Source of the DNA: Corinectria fuckeliana
Taxonomy: Eukaryota > Ascomycota > Sordariomycetes > Hypocreales > Nectriaceae
Direction of reading: 5' to 3'
NCBI GenBank assembly: GCA_019137255.1
Contig: WPDH01000069.1
Location: 57,167 to 121,166, forward strand
Length of the DNA stretch: 64,000 bases
Shown here: positions 12,111 through 24,007 of the stretch, piece after piece
How the letters are laid out: every line of letters begins with the position of its first letter
How positions within the stretch are numbered: position 1 is the stretch's first letter
Made by a program: the position numbers and the translations under genes
The notes under the pieces: generated by a model
What the model saw: the letters and a program-made list of their open reading frames with translations, nothing else
What the model was told of the DNA's origin: nothing
Database searches by the model: none

Positions 12111-13288
12111 GAGAAACGCGGTCACATAGGATGCGAACGCGATGAGATTTCGAAGAAAGGGCTGGCATCATTGGCGTCGGAATGGGCACAGCAATCGGCG
12201 ACGTTTCATCTCCATGATGGCAAGGGTCAGGATCAAGGGGATCGGGGGCGATGGATGGGATGAACGATCCTTCTACGGACATGGGTGAGGCCGAAAGCTA
12301 GAAACGCGTATGTTAATACTATGTAGTTGCACAATAACACGATGGTGGGATGGCACGGTACAACGGCAGCTTCTCCTTGGCCGGTTCGTCGGTAATGAAG
12401 CCGACTAAAGGACCATAGTCAGTCTAGAGGGAGAAATGATATGACCTTTTCGGGAAGCCAGACGGCCGGTAGACTAATGGTCCTGTAGTATTTACTTTTG
12501 AGGTTAGCTTCTGGCAATATAGTGTGTTGTATTCATGTATTCGTACTTCGTAGAGCAATGGTTCGTACCCCACCGACTGGAACGACAATCATCAATCCCG
12601 TCCGCGGCCTCCGCGGCCCGTGTGTATGCATCATGCATGCATGTTACTTGCTGTTGTTGAATGGTTGTACGAATATTACGTACTGTACTGTACTGCACTG
12701 TACTTGTCGACAACGGACCACCATGGCCACCTCAACTAGTAGACTAGGTGCCATCTAATTACTTCGTACTGTGGCTTCTACGGTGGCTTCCGATGCCTGC
12801 CTTTCTGGGCCAAACAGGCGACAGCCCGAGATGGACCATATCCAAGAAGAGTCGGAGGAAAGAAAAGGAACGAGGCCGGCGGGAAAGCAAGGAACAGAAC
12901 GGCGTCTCGGCCTGCATTACATACTATCAACTATGTAGTTCAACGTATAGCAAGGTCTCTTCATAGCAGCTGGAGTAAAAGCCCTCCGGCCCAGAACCCC
13001 GGTGTGTCTGCTTGCGCAAATCTGCTTGCTAAAGAAAGCAGGAAAAACGGCATTTGACCGAAGGGAGGGGCGCTAACCAGTTGGATGGGGTTAAGATTAG
13101 CAAACGACGTTGAAAGTACATACGAACAGCAACAATTCTTCCATGTAAGTTACGTACCAGCGGGGGGAGGGGGGAAGACGCGACAAAGTCTAGCCTGTTG
13201 CTGGGTGGCGGGAGGACGAGGTTTCCAGGACCAAGGCGCCGGAGACAGATTGGCTCTTTTCCTTCTGCTCCTGAGACGGCCATGTTTA

Positions 13289-13303
13289 GGGGGGGGGGGG
13301 GGG
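13289..13303. repeat. second poly-G tract
   Basis: A run of about 15 G, about 1.2 kb from the first, on the same strand and in the same gene-free region. Confidence 0.85.
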
Positions 13304-15271
13304 TTTCTTCGGGGGCGTGTGTCTCTGTTCATGGTCTGTGGTCGGTGGTCTGTCTGTAGTGTGGGTAGTGGTGGTGCGATTGGGACGGGAACGGGGAGCT
13401 CCATTACTACCTAGATACCTACCTATGCACGTACGTGGTGCATGTTACTGATACTACGTAGCAGTGGTTACCTTGGTGGTCTCTCTTGCGGAAGCGTCGG
13501 GGCGGTTTGGAAGCCAGGTTGGGAATCACTGATCTCCGAGGCCCATGTCGCCGGGATGGAGGAAGACGGGAAGACGGGAGAGCGGCTGTTGATGTACATT
13601 AGCGGGTGCGTCCTTGGACGATAATCCGACTGCGACCTGCCGCATTTATTACTGCATTTGTCCTTGGATGGTGTGCGGTCCCTTTTTTTTTCCCTTTCTT
13701 TTTTCTTTTCTTTTCTTTTTCCTTGGGGACAGAAACTAATACATACATGGATAGGTGTGGGTGCCCACCTTGCTAAGTTCCTTTTGTCGCCAGGCCATTG
13801 CTAGAGAATGGAACTAACAAAGCAAGGTTACCGGGTACCTTTGGCGTGACTACGGGAGACTTGCGTGATTAGAGCAAGAAACAACACCGGCAGCTAGTTG
13901 CTGGCTGCATATCTTTAGCCTCAACGTGGTCATGAATTCATTATGGTACTTTATGGTTGCTTTTTGGCCCAGGATTGAACCTGCCCAGATCGGACGGTGG
14001 GCTATGCACCTGCCATAGGAGGTAGCAAGTAAGCACCTAGAGTCCCCCCCCTCCCTTGCTTCCCCCAGATGCTAAGATACATTTCCCCTCCAATTCGACT
14101 CCATCCTCATCCCACAACCTTGGATCGGCGAACCAACCAACCAACCAACCAGCCCAGCTTCACCGCGCACGCTCTTGCACGTCACCGATCCCGGCCGTCT
14201 GGTTCCTACTACGTACGTCTACCTACTCTGCGCTTGTACAGCAAATGCCGTTGCCGTTTACCGTCTTTCTCCTACATTGCATTGCATTGCATTTGCAATT
14301 TCCCACGCCACGGCCCCCTACCTAATACCTACCTAGGTACCTAGTTAGCTAGGCCCGCCGGCTACTCAGAGCGAGATCGACAGACACACTGCGCATGCAA
14401 ACAACACACTCACACACACACACACACCTACAAAGTAGGCACCTCTCGCAAAGCTCACCGATTGCTGTCCTCTCTTCTCTGGCTGGCTATGTACCTGTCT
14501 CTCAGCCCCCCACCCCTTCCCTGCCTGAGAATAATCCATCCTAGGAATTATCACCGTTCCGTCGGGTTTCCAAGCTGCCGGGGACGGGTTGTTGCTTCCC
14601 GACCCAGACCACCGGATCCAGGCCCCCGGTCCCCTTGTTTTAGCTTACCCAAATCGCTGGGACCTTTTGGATGAGGCTGGATGAGACTTGACCCGGCTTG
14701 GGGGCGGTTTGTTCCGCCTGACACTGCAACATTGATTACCTACAACATGGACTGGGTCGCCGAGACCGTTACTTGCTTGCTCTCATCTCACAGCACCCAC
14801 TCTCACGTAACATACAGCACACACGAACCAGGCAGGGACATGTGTCCAGTAAACAACAATAAAGAGATGCACAAACCTATTCAATCCCGTTCAGCTGTTT
14901 ATGCGGGGTTCATTTCTTACGGTGGCCTCCTCTGCTGACGCGAGTTGCCAAGCTTGGGGGACGGGGGAGGGGAGGGTTGTCTAACCTAGGCCCGCTCGGC
15001 CAAAACAAGCCTGGAGGTGTGGGTGTACTTCGTACATTGCAGGTTGCTTGCTGGTGGAACACAGAGGCTCCCTGATCCATGTCTCTAGGCTCTGGGTTCC
15101 CTTTCTGGGTTCCCTGCCTTCTGTGACCCTTCCCTTTTCTTTTTGTGGACGGGACGGGGATGGCAGTGCTTGGGCCTCCTTGGCTGCTGTTGCTCGAATC
15201 CTCTTCACTTGTTGTTCCTCTCATCGCTGTTCCCTGCTCCGGACAGAAGTACAGTCCTGCTCACCAACTAG

Positions 15272-15298
15272 CCACACACACACACACACACACACACA
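15272..15298. repeat. CA microsatellite
   Basis: About 13 CA units, followed by imperfect CCAACC and CCAGCC repeats to about 15350. A shorter CA tract lies at about 14410-14428. Confidence 0.9.
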
Positions 15299-15659
15299 TA
15301 CATACACTCACAACCAAACAACCAACCAACCAACCAGCCAGCCAGCCAGCCAACAAACCCACTCACACGCTCCCTTCCCTTTCCCTTTCCCTTCCCGCCG
15401 CCTCCTCAAATAACCGACAGACTGGGTCATGTCTGAGGGACGAGGGGCGGGGCGCGGGTACGAGCGTACAAGGACCCCGACCCAAAACAGAGACCCAGCG
15501 ACCAGGTTGCTTCGAAGGCGGGGCGTACCAGGCTGGGCTAGAAAGCCGAGTCAGATACCCGTCCCAGACTGCTGGGTCCTTTGCACCTTTCTGCCTGCTT
15601 TCCTGACTAAAAGATCATGTAGGGGGAGAGAGAGGGGGAGGGTTATGTCTCCTGTCTTG

Positions 15660-16740
15660 GCCTAAGCTTGTCTTGTCTTGCCTTGTTCGGCCTTGTCCTG
15701 TCTTAGCTCGTCGCGTCTCGTCTCATCATGTAAGTAGTGTCTTGACTCTTGACTGGTCTTGTTTTGCCTTGCCTTGCCTTGCCCCATACCTATTGTCCTT
15801 AGCCCTATTGTCTTGTACCTCGTCGACCTTTTCCTTCTCTTACCGGCCTTGCTTATTCGGCTCTTAGAGCTGACGGACTATCTTCCCGTCTTCCTAATCG
15901 ATGCTCCTTCGACGACAAGTGCTTGCGGGCCCATTCCCCATATCCCCGATTTCGATATCCATCTCATACCACCCCTTCTCGTCGTCGTCCTTTTCCCGCG
16001 CTTCAAACTTCCTATCTCTGTCTCCATCTTCCGCCCTCCTTCGTCAACCCACCCTTGGTCCACTTTCTTGGCCAAAACTCCTTCTCTTCCTTCATCGAGC
16101 TCGTTTCCTCTCGAATTCGGCTGTCCCTTATTCGGATACCACTTTTTCGCTCTCAGCTGCTCCGCCCTCGGTTTCGCCTTCTCTGTCTCCCCCGTCTATC
16201 TCTCGATAATCCTTACCATCGATACCCTCTCGTCAACAACAGAACCGCACCACCACCACCTCATCTGCCGATCCATATCCACACCTGCCCACACAAACGC
16301 TACGGCTCCTCACCATCTTTCTCTCTCTCCGTCTCTCTCGCCTCCTCGCCTCTACGACTCGACCTTTCCCTCAAGTCGTCTTGGATTATTCCAACCCGTT
16401 TTTCTAACCTGCTGAACTGATTTACGTACTATCACGTTCTCGCCCTCGGGCTCGTTTCTCCGTTCTCCGGCTTCCCCCAAGCCCCCATATCCCGCACCTT
16501 CGATTCACCCCCTCATATTGCCAGACTACTTGTCTAGCTAGCCATTTGACATTTTCCCCTGCTGTGGGGTCGCGGCCTCAGCGTTACCATTCTGACGGGT
16601 CGCTTTCGGCTTCGCTTGTGTGGGCTGCATCAGAATCCTACCGCCCTCGTCCAATGGCCTAGGCCACTCGACTTTGTACTTCGTACCAATACTTCTCCCG
16701 ATTCTGTGACTGCACCATACTCTGCATCCCCGCCAGCCTC
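15660..16740 (+). promoter_or_regulatory. pyrimidine-rich promoter/leader of the LaeA-like gene
   Basis: About 1.1 kb in which the plus strand is strongly C/T biased, starting with CTTG-type repeats and ending at the CAACAATG start context at 16757. Long C/T-rich leaders directly upstream of the start are common in highly regulated filamentous-fungal genes. The open frames read through it (for example 15759-16415) are low-complexity Ser/Pro/Leu and do not look like protein. Confidence 0.5.
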
Positions 16741-16756
16741 CAGACGATAATCAACA

Positions 16757-18226
16757 ATGCCGAAGCCACCCATGACAACTAACGACTCCATCGACATGCC
16801 AGATACTCCCCCCTCCGACTTGAGCCAGTTTCAGTTTACCTTCAACTGCTCCGCCTCAAACTCCGGCAAGAATAGTTTCATTGAGCCTGATGTGTGTATT
16901 CGTCCCATGCCCGTTTTATTTTGGCGGTCACCGCCGAAGCTTCGTTTCGTGCACATTAGCAGGACTTTTCTTTTACTGACCGTGTTTCCTCTTCCCACCT
17001 GCACAGCCTGATGCACAGGACATGTGAGTTTCTTGGACCAACCCTCGATGACCGCTCTTTGGAGCCGTTAACCAACCCTCTCCAGCGTCGACTCGGAATC
17101 CTTGACGGAAAGTGTCCAAACCTTCCCTGAAGAGTTCGGCAGGACGTACCATGCCTACAGAGCAGGCTGTGAGTCTTGCTCCGTGCCCACAATGTCGCCA
17201 ATGGAGATTGACTGTCCGTTTAGCATACGCCTTCCCCAACGACCAGCTGGAGCGAGACCGGCTGGAGCTCCAGAACGATGCCATGGTAAAACTCTTTGGT
17301 GGACGACTCTTCTTTGCCCCCCTCTCGAAACGACACCCGCCTCGTAATATTCTCGACATCGCTACGGGCCTGGGTGACTGGGCTATCAAGATGGGAGACG
17401 AGTTCCCCAATTCCGAAGTCGTCGCCACGGATCTCTCTCCAATCCAGCCTCGGAACGTGCCCCCGAACGTGAGCTTTTACGTGGAAGACTCGTATGTTGA
17501 TCTGCTTTCCTACGTCTTTGCCCATGCTGTGCCGCTACTGACTCGTGTCCCTTCCTGTTTCTGCAGCTCCCAACCATGGGACTACACTGAGAAATTCGAC
17601 TACATCCATACCCGTACCACCGCTGGCTGCTGGTCATCATTCAAGGAGCAGATCGCAGACCAGGCCTTCGAGACGCTCAGCCCCGGCTGCTACTTCGAGT
17701 CTCAGGAGTACGATGGTGCTGTGGCCTGCGACGACGGGACCCTCAATCCGGAGGGCCCCCTGGCCACGTGGTTCCGCGACTTGCAAGTCGCCTCAGACAT
17801 GATAGATCGCCCTCTTGTGCTTGCCGCTAGATTGCGTCAATACTACGAGGACGCGGGGTTCGTGGACATTCAAGAGCGTGTCTTCAAGATGCCTATGAAC
17901 GGCTGGCCTAAGGACGAGCTCCTCAAGGAGCTGGGCAGGATGTGGGAGAGGAACTTCCTCACCGGCCTGAGCGGCTTCTCCTTTACGCTGTTCAACCGGG
18001 CCTTTGGGAGGACGCCCGCCGAAATAGAGGTAGGACCAGGAGAAGCTGCCTTCCATTTTCTTCTCCATCTCGGAGCAAACAGCTGATTGGATGTTAGGTG
18101 TCACTCGTCGACGTGCGACGCGAACTCACCGACACCCGCATCCACGCCTACATACCCATGCACGTCGTCACCGGACGCAAGCCTTTCCCTGGCGAGAGGC
18201 CAATGCCACCAGTGGCGTTTTCTTGA
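16757..18226 (+). CDS. LaeA-like S-adenosylmethionine-dependent methyltransferase
   Basis: Six exons: 16757-16891, 17007-17023 (17 nt), 17086-17168, 17224-17491, 17567-18029 and 18098-18226. Together they give 364 residues with every junction in frame. What is seen: a short Ser/Asp-rich N-terminus; FGRTYHAYRAGSYAFPNDQ, the entry block shared by the LaeA/UMTA family; SAM motif I ILDIATGLGDWA; an acidic strand-2 end VVATDLSPIQP; VEDS; and C-terminal PMNGWPKD and MHVVTGRKP. LaeA itself works with velvet proteins in the nucleus to control secondary metabolism and development. The motif I here (ATGLGDW) departs from the classical GTGTGIW, so this is better called a LaeA-like (Llm-type) paralogue than LaeA. 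The long upstream region suggests complex regulation. The exact target of methylation is unknown. Confidence 0.85.
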
Positions 18227-18714
18227 ACGTATACAGCAGCTCCCAGAGCCGAGGACGCCTTCGATTTCGATCAAATAGGAAGGGGGAGGGAGCATCACAC
18301 ATGGTGGAGGCGACGAAGAAGCCCAAATCGAGAAACGGGCGGGCGTCTCCCGTGGGACTGGGAAAAATGAGGGGTGCAAAGAAACGCTCGATACAGCATA
18401 CTGGCTGTTTTTGGAAGTTGATGCCCATGATACCCTGAGCGAGAATGAGTACCCATAATGTTGAATGACCTGCACGATTAGAGACGGACGATATTATTCT
18501 AGATTATGCGGACGCAATCAATGAACAACTCTGCTTATTCATCTTCAGGGGTTTGATCCCTTGCCACTATTCTATGGCCCTTGATGGCTGAGCTGTTTCC
18601 TACCGCATGTCACTGGATGACACCTTGACCTTTTATCCTCAAGCTGGTTCACTAGCCTTTGACTTTATCGACCTCAAGCTGTTCATCCATCTTGCGAGCT
18701 CCCGCCCTTTAGAA
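18227..18714. other. convergent 3' spacer
   Basis: Lies between the 3' ends of the methyltransferase (+) and the DUF985 gene (-). It holds no feature beyond expected 3' UTRs. Confidence 0.6.
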
Positions 18715-19407
18715 TCACAAAACCGGAGCATCCGACTCCCCAGAACTAGCAATGACCTCGACTACTTCCTCGTTCTTCCTGGCAAGCCATCCCAAGGCGG
18801 CGGCTCTATCTCCGGGCAGCAGTTCCTCCAGACGGCGCTGGGACAGGAACTCGTGATCGGCGTACTCGAAGCCGGGCACGACTGTCTCCGAGATGAGCAG
18901 GCCCTCGGGCTGGTCGGAGGACTCGCTCTCGAGCAGGTAGCTGGCCTTCCACACGCCGCCCTCGACGACCCACTGCAGCCGCTCGCCACGCTCGACGGCG
19001 GGGCCGACGACGAAGCTCTCGACGCGGCCGTCCGGGTGCAGCATCACGTACCGGCCGCGGCCGCGGTGCAGCGTGTGGATGATGCGGCTGCGGTTGCGGT
19101 GGAAGCGGCCCAGCGGGCGGCGCGGCGTGAGCAGGTAGAAGATGGTGGTGGACAGGCGGCGCACGGCGGCGTCGAAGCCGGGGCGCGGCGGCTCGGCCAT
19201 GGCCGGCGTCAGGGGGGACCGCGGGTAGGGCGAGGGGATCGTCGTGGCGTCCTCGTCCGTCTGGTTGAAGTAGCCGCCCTCGACGTGCGGGATGAGGCCG
19301 AGGGTTTGGATGAGCACCGCGGCCTTGGGGAGCTCTGGCTCCGAGGACGGCGTGAAGATGGGCTTGAGGGCGCTCAGGGCGGGCTCTTGGAATGTGTGAC
19401 GGCCCAT
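18715..19407 (-). CDS. DUF985 cupin-fold protein
   Basis: Single exon, 230 residues, start ATG at 19407. What is seen: IPHVEGGYFNQT, then STTIFYLLTPRRPLG, FHRNRSRIIHTLHRGRG, VLHP-type turn (YVMLHPDGRVE), LQWVVEGGVWKASYLL and VVPGFEYADHEFL. These follow the order of cupin_5/DUF985 proteins, relatives of yeast YML079w, a beta-barrel protein whose ligand is not settled. The GRV/GVWK turns outline the small barrel. Compared with bacterial members there is an insertion of about 25 residues (Pro-rich, about 55-80) before the central strands. Strong GC bias at third positions produces long spurious frames on the other strand. Confidence 0.85.
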   Translation of the reverse strand: MGRHTFQEPALSALKPIFTPSSEPELPKAAVLIQTLGLIPHVEGGYFNQTDEDATTIPSPYPRSPLTPAMAEPPRPGFDAAVRRLSTTIFYLLTPRRPLGRFHRNRSRIIHTLHRGRGRYVMLHPDGRVESFVVGPAVERGERLQWVVEGGVWKASYLLESESSDQPEGLLISETVVPGFEYADHEFLSQRRLEELLPGDRAAALGWLARKNEEVVEVIASSGESDAPVL

Positions 19408-20237
19408 GATGGCCTTTTGTTTCGGGGGCTGTTGCAGGAAGAATGGTTTGAGCTTGTGTTTAGAGGAGCCGGAGATTCGAAGATGTCAGATTGAGGAGTG
19501 AGTGAGTGAGTAAGTGGTTGGGCGGTGAGATGGGAGGGAAGATGAATGATGATATTCATCTGGCGAGGGTTGTTATCGGGCCACACTACCTAATTGGCCG
19601 GGGTGATTCACGGATCTGACTAGGACGTAAGCTGACGACAGGCGGGACAGGTACGGAGGCTGATGACAAAGGAAGATGTGAGCCTGAGCGCTGTGATTCA
19701 CAGTCATGCTGACGAAGTTTGAGGAAGGTAAAGTGTTGTTGATCGATTGTGCCGAAACATAACGGGCAATTGCCGTGTTGACCTTGATTCTCCGAGTCAC
19801 TTGATGCAGCTCACGTCTCTGGAAGACCCGGAGGCCATGAGACAAGCTGCCTTGCCTCGATATGTCCTCTCACATCATTATCCTCTGCTCAGAAAGCAGC
19901 TCGGTTTCATAGTAAACATTCAGCGTCAGCATACGTCGGGTCACGGGCTGCTAGTTTCTGCACCCCGCACGATCTAGAAGGCCTCGAGACACCACCTAGG
20001 ATGGATACTATCCGTGTTATATTTTATAACCTTGGTGGCTTTATTTAACATTCTTGAAAGCATAAGTACTAGGTAATCACAAAGAGATAATTCCTAATAC
20101 TAAAGTGCCTAGGTATCTAAGTAGTAGTAGGTATTAGTAAGTTCCTAAGCTACTTATAAAACCTTAGGTTCTTAGTACCTTTGTTTTCTAACCTTTATCC
20201 ATTCTTAAAAGGCTTATCCTTAACCGCAATATATATA
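19408..20237. other. intergenic with an AT-rich segment
   Basis: From about 20020 to 20180 the sequence becomes AT-rich and full of short CCTAGGTA-like and TAGTA repeats. This is consistent with a decayed mobile element, but no terminal repeats could be paired. 19408-19600 should hold the promoter of the DUF985 gene. Confidence 0.45.
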
Positions 20238-21362
20238 ATGCCAACTCAGCCGCCCTTCATCGCCTCCATATCACGTGCATATCCTCAAAGCATACATATA
20301 TATGAGTTCGGGTTCATATTTTGTTGCTTCCATCTTCGCCTTGAGCAACAGCACCCGAGATGGCATCTTGCGCGGCACATCATCCTCCCGTTCAACATTC
20401 GCGACGACCCAAGCCTCATCTACGAGGCCCAAAACCGAGCCATCATAAAGACGCTTTTCCCCTGGGAACTCTGGTTTGGCTTACGATGGCTTTTTTCTCA
20501 TTCTTTTTTAACCGTCACTGCCGCCAAAGCCTTGGCCCAAGACCATCGGGGCGTTCCCATCTACTTTGCTGAGCAACATAGCAACGATGATTCACCCATG
20601 CCTATCCTGCGACCTGTTCAAAGAAAGAACGGCTTCATCGCAGAAGACGTGAATCATCGAGACGTGCAGGACTGGGAGCCTCTCTTCAACATCATCAAGG
20701 ACCACTTTGAGACCATCGATGTCTCAATTACCGAGGTCATGTACTGGGGCAACTTTACCATCATCGTACTGGAGCACCGAAACGCCGATGTTTCCAAATT
20801 GCCCTGGAGGGCCGGCAAGATTCCCTGCTATTACTTGTACGAGGATGAAATGGGATGACCTCCAGGTTTCCAAGCTCGCCGTCAAACCGATCTGGTGCCT
20901 TACACAGATATAGGGCTTGTGAAGTTACATGATGAAGAACAGTTCTTCAACGTCACCTTCCGGAAGGAGACCATGACAGAGTCTCTCCAGCTCAAAAGAC
21001 TGGTCTCAGTCAAGAATTTCGTCAAGCTAGGAGACTCTGCCGTTATAGGCTCGCCAGATACCGGCTGCATTGACGGAACTGCCGGTTATCCGTCATATCA
21101 ACGGGCCGCTAGCGACGATTCCCGACACCGATGGGCCTCGACAACCTGGTACTACATGGGCCAGGGACAGGGGGGCCTTTTTTCTGGAAGCATGCGCGGG
21201 AGCGCCATCTGGACTGAAGGCGGCGATGTGGTTGGCTTCTTCAAATACGCTCCTCGAGGGGGAGCGATGAAGGATTGGTGTGTTGGGACTACGGCCGACG
21301 AGCTCATCGGCCGGGGATTTACGCTTGTGCCAGTGCCGCAGATCCTAAGTGCTAACCTCTAG
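20238..21362 (+). pseudogene. conserved fungal protein of unknown function, interrupted by one TGA
   Basis: One reading frame runs from ATG 20238 to TAG 21360 with a single internal stop, TGA at 20856-20858. Without that stop it would encode about 374 residues. Both sides read as one protein: upstream GVPIYFAEQHSND, HRDVQDWEPLFNIIK and WRAGKIPCYYLYEDEMG; downstream DIGLVKLHDEEQFFNVTF, GDSAVIGSPDTGCIDG, RGSAIWTEGGDVVGFF and MKDWCVGTTADELI. I recognise the downstream block as part of a dispersed fungal family of unknown function. The GSAIWTEGGDVVGFF turn is loosely like the GxSGxPV...GxVVG turn of trypsin-fold proteins, which is only a guess. The stop sits where a CGA (Arg) would fit, so a single C-to-T change explains it. 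N-terminal residues before about 110 look less protein-like. Confidence 0.6.
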
Positions 21363-21363
21363 C

Positions 21364-21475
21364 TGAATCCCATCTAACTGCTAAGCTGAATCCTAACAGA
21401 TCCTCAATCCTAACTACAAAACTGAATACTAACTACGAAACTGAATCCCAACTTCTATGCTGATCCTCCACTAAC
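21364..21475. repeat. degenerate tandem repeat
   Basis: About five imperfect copies of a unit near CTGAATCCTAACTACAAAA just downstream of the interrupted ORF. Confidence 0.6.
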
Positions 21476-21893
21476 TTGATCTAGATGATCACTAGGTAAA
21501 CTGTCGGCTTTAGAAACTCGTCTGGCATAAGTATCGTAGTACAAGGCGAAGTCCCTGTTGGTGGTCTCGGGGCTGTCTCGCAGCGCGCTACCCGCCAAGC
21601 CACAGTGGAGTTTACGAGAGAGCCAGCGAGTGCTACAGGGGGGTTACGGTACCTACCTAGCCCTAGTATTTTAGGTAGCATGACGCAGCCATCCATCTCC
21701 CCGCCGGACTGTGCCGAACATGATGGATCCGTCAACGAGGGAACTTGCAACGGCAACGCCAAAGGAAGCATCTCGCGTCTGACGCCCGCTGCTCGTCCCT
21801 CAGTCGCTCAGTCGCCAAACCCTTGACAGCCCCCCTCCCCCAACACGCGCCCCACGAGCCTTCCGAGGCCCATTGGGGGCCTCTCGTCTCTCC

Positions 21894-22967
21894 ATGTCTG
21901 CCCCGCGTTTGCTCATGCGGCTGGCCGTCTCGCGCCCGGCCTTGTCGCTCCATCTACGACCCGCTCCCTCCGTCGTCCGACACCGCTTCCTCTCCCACGC
22001 CCGGCCGAACCGTAGCGAGAAACTACCACAGCACCAGCACCAGCATCAAGACCAGCAGCAAGATCCCTACGATCGCCTTCGCGATGCCCAGCCCCTCGTC
22101 CCGAACCGCGTCGCCAGCCGCTTCACCCGCGCGGGCACCAGCCGCAACTCGCGCGCCTTCGTCGTCGCCACCGTCGTCGCCGCCATAGGCTTCTACCTCT
22201 ACAACTCGCAGACGGTGCCCGTGACGGGCCGCCGGCGCTTCAACTTCCTCTCCGACGCCATGGTGGCGCGCGCGCACGCCAAGGCGGCCGGGCAGATCAT
22301 CGAGCAGGTCAGGGCCCAGGGCGGACGCTTCCTGTCGGACTGGGACCCGCGCACCATGCTGGTGAAGAGGGTCATGAAGCGATTGATCCCCGTGAGTGGC
22401 ATGACGGATCTCAACTGGGAGATATTCGTCATTGCTGACAACCGTACGTTGTGCCTCGTCGCGACCAGCTGCGCCGGATTCAAGCTATAGGCTAACGCAT
22501 TTTGGGGCTTCTGTAGGAACGGCCAACGCCTTCGTCCTCCCGGGAGGCAAGGTGTTTGTCCACAGCGGCATCCTCAACGTCTGCCGAAACGAAGACGCGC
22601 TTGCCGCGGTGCTGGGCCACGAGATCGCGCACAACACGGCGTCGCACGCGGCAGAGCGGCTGTCGGCGGCGTGGGTGGGCAACCTGACGGCGGGCAGCAT
22701 CTTCTTCCTCGCGGGCGCGCTGCCGGGGCTGGCGCTCTTCGGCATCTGGAGCTTCGTGGGCGGCTTTTACCTGCAGGACCTGCTGTTCTACCTGCCCATG
22801 GGGCGCAAGCAGGAGAGCGAGGCCGACTACATCGGGCTGATGATGATGGCCGAGGCGTGCTACGACCCGCGCCAGGCGGTCGGGTTCTGGCAGCGGATGG
22901 AGTCGATCCAGAAGCATGGCGGCCAGGAGGTGCCGGAAATGCTGAGCACACACCCTTCGGTAAGCTT

Positions 22968-23009
<42 letters not shown>

Positions 23010-23262
23010 TCCAACCTTGCCGACCGTTCGACTTTGTTCCTCTCCAAGTGAGGAAACAAGATGTGCTAGGGTTGACGGCTAATCTGCGTTTGTTTTCCAA
23101 CAGAATGATTCCCGGATTTCCAAGATTGGCGAGTGGATGCCAGAAGCCATGGAGAAACGGACCCAGAGCGACTGTAGAGGAACGTCGGCGTTTGCAGACC
23201 GGTTCAGGAGAGCCATGCGAAGAGGGTCAGCGGTGGTGCCTGCTGAGACTGCCGCTGCGTAG
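21894..23262 (+). CDS. oma1: mitochondrial inner-membrane metalloprotease Oma1 (M48)
   Basis: Three exons: 21894-22443, 22517-22959 and 23104-23262, giving 383 residues. The first junction splits an Arg codon (C|GA). What is seen: an Arg/Ser-rich N-terminus without acidic residues, typical of a mitochondrial targeting peptide; a membrane segment near FVVATVVAAIGFYLY; the zinc-protease motif LGHEIAHN (HExxH); a hydrophobic LTAGSIFFLAGALPGLALFGI stretch; and the third zinc ligand in ESEADYIGL. Oma1 cleaves inner-membrane proteins under stress, including dynamin-like and misfolded substrates. Length and motif order match fungal Oma1. Intron 2 carries a long TC microsatellite. The start was set at the first ATG that begins the targeting peptide. 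Confidence 0.9.
22974..23004. repeat. TC microsatellite inside OMA1 intron 2
   Basis: About 15 TC units lie within the 144-bp second intron, just after the donor. Its length is likely to vary between strains. Confidence 0.9.
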
Positions 23263-24007
23263 TACCGACACGAGGATAGATTTTCTTTGATTTCTAGAAG
23301 GCAGAGCGTAAATGGATGAGTTGGGAGAGCTGTTGCTAGATCGGGTTTGATCCCACGTGTTCAGCCAACGGAAGCTAGTATGACGACGGAAGAAAGAGAA
23401 GGATTGAGGCTCAGGTACCCGACACTAGACAGAGCCAGAACTCTCCTCTGCAAACTGGAATGGTCTAGAAAAATGCTAAATCTCCCCGTTGCATTGGATA
23501 CCTGTTTGGATGGTAGGTCTTGTTAGTACACAGGTGCATCCTGCGTGATGCCCGCGTGATACCCTCGTGATGATGGGGCAGTTAGAAATCGTCTCGCTGT
23601 GATACGCTGGGTGTGATCATTCTCCCCACGGGGCATGACGTCGGGGTCCTTTAGCGCGAGAGGAGCCTCCCCAGGCTCGCCATTACGCGCTACGATAGCG
23701 CTGTTGCCCGCGTGCCGGCGACAAAGGTGTACCGAGGCATGGAAATCCCCACTCACTTATTACCTAGGTACTACCTATCTATGAAGGTAGGTAGGTAGAC
23801 TAATTAGGGAGCCCGGGAGAAGAGGTGCCTCGGAGATAACTCCTTTCCTCATCAACTTCCCCAGCCGTCCTTTTTGCTGGTTCATCCATTCAACAGACGC
23901 CGTGAACCAATCACTCTCATCAGTCTCCCACTGTCGCCGGGTTCCTGTTTTTATTCAACATCTCGACCTCCGGCTCATCCATCCCTGTTCCACTCTCATC
24001 TCGCGCC
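23263..24007. other. intergenic
   Basis: Tandem spacer holding the OMA1 3' end and the cytochrome b5 promoter. A TAGGTA/TACCTA cluster lies at 23758-23798. Nothing else seen. Confidence 0.6.

Larger units (their letters stand above)
10685..16756. other. about 6 kb gene-free stretch rich in simple repeats
   Basis: No open frame here shows a domain, and no set of short exons could be joined. It holds poly-G tracts (12060-12109, 13289-13303), CA tracts (14410-14428, 15272-15298), CCAA-type repeats (about 14130-14152 and 15312-15350), CTTG-type repeats (about 15665-15790) and many TACCTA/TAGGTA motifs. The last kilobase is pyrimidine-rich and leads into the methyltransferase start at 16757. The left part (10685-11300) is the 3' flank of the kinesin gene. 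It may hold a long regulated promoter, a very long 5' leader or a non-coding RNA; the sequence alone does not decide. Confidence 0.6.

Noticed and set aside
12045..12282. Poly-Gly and poly-Pro frames across the G run
   Set aside because: Translation of a homopolymer that contains undetermined bases.
15759..16420. Overlapping plus-strand frames of 100-218 codons before the LaeA-like gene
   Set aside because: Low-complexity Ser/Pro/Leu/Phe translations of a pyrimidine-rich leader in all three frames. No ATG context or domain.
18607..19494. A 295-codon plus-strand frame over the DUF985 gene
   Set aside because: Antisense shadow. The minus-strand frame carries the cupin family blocks.
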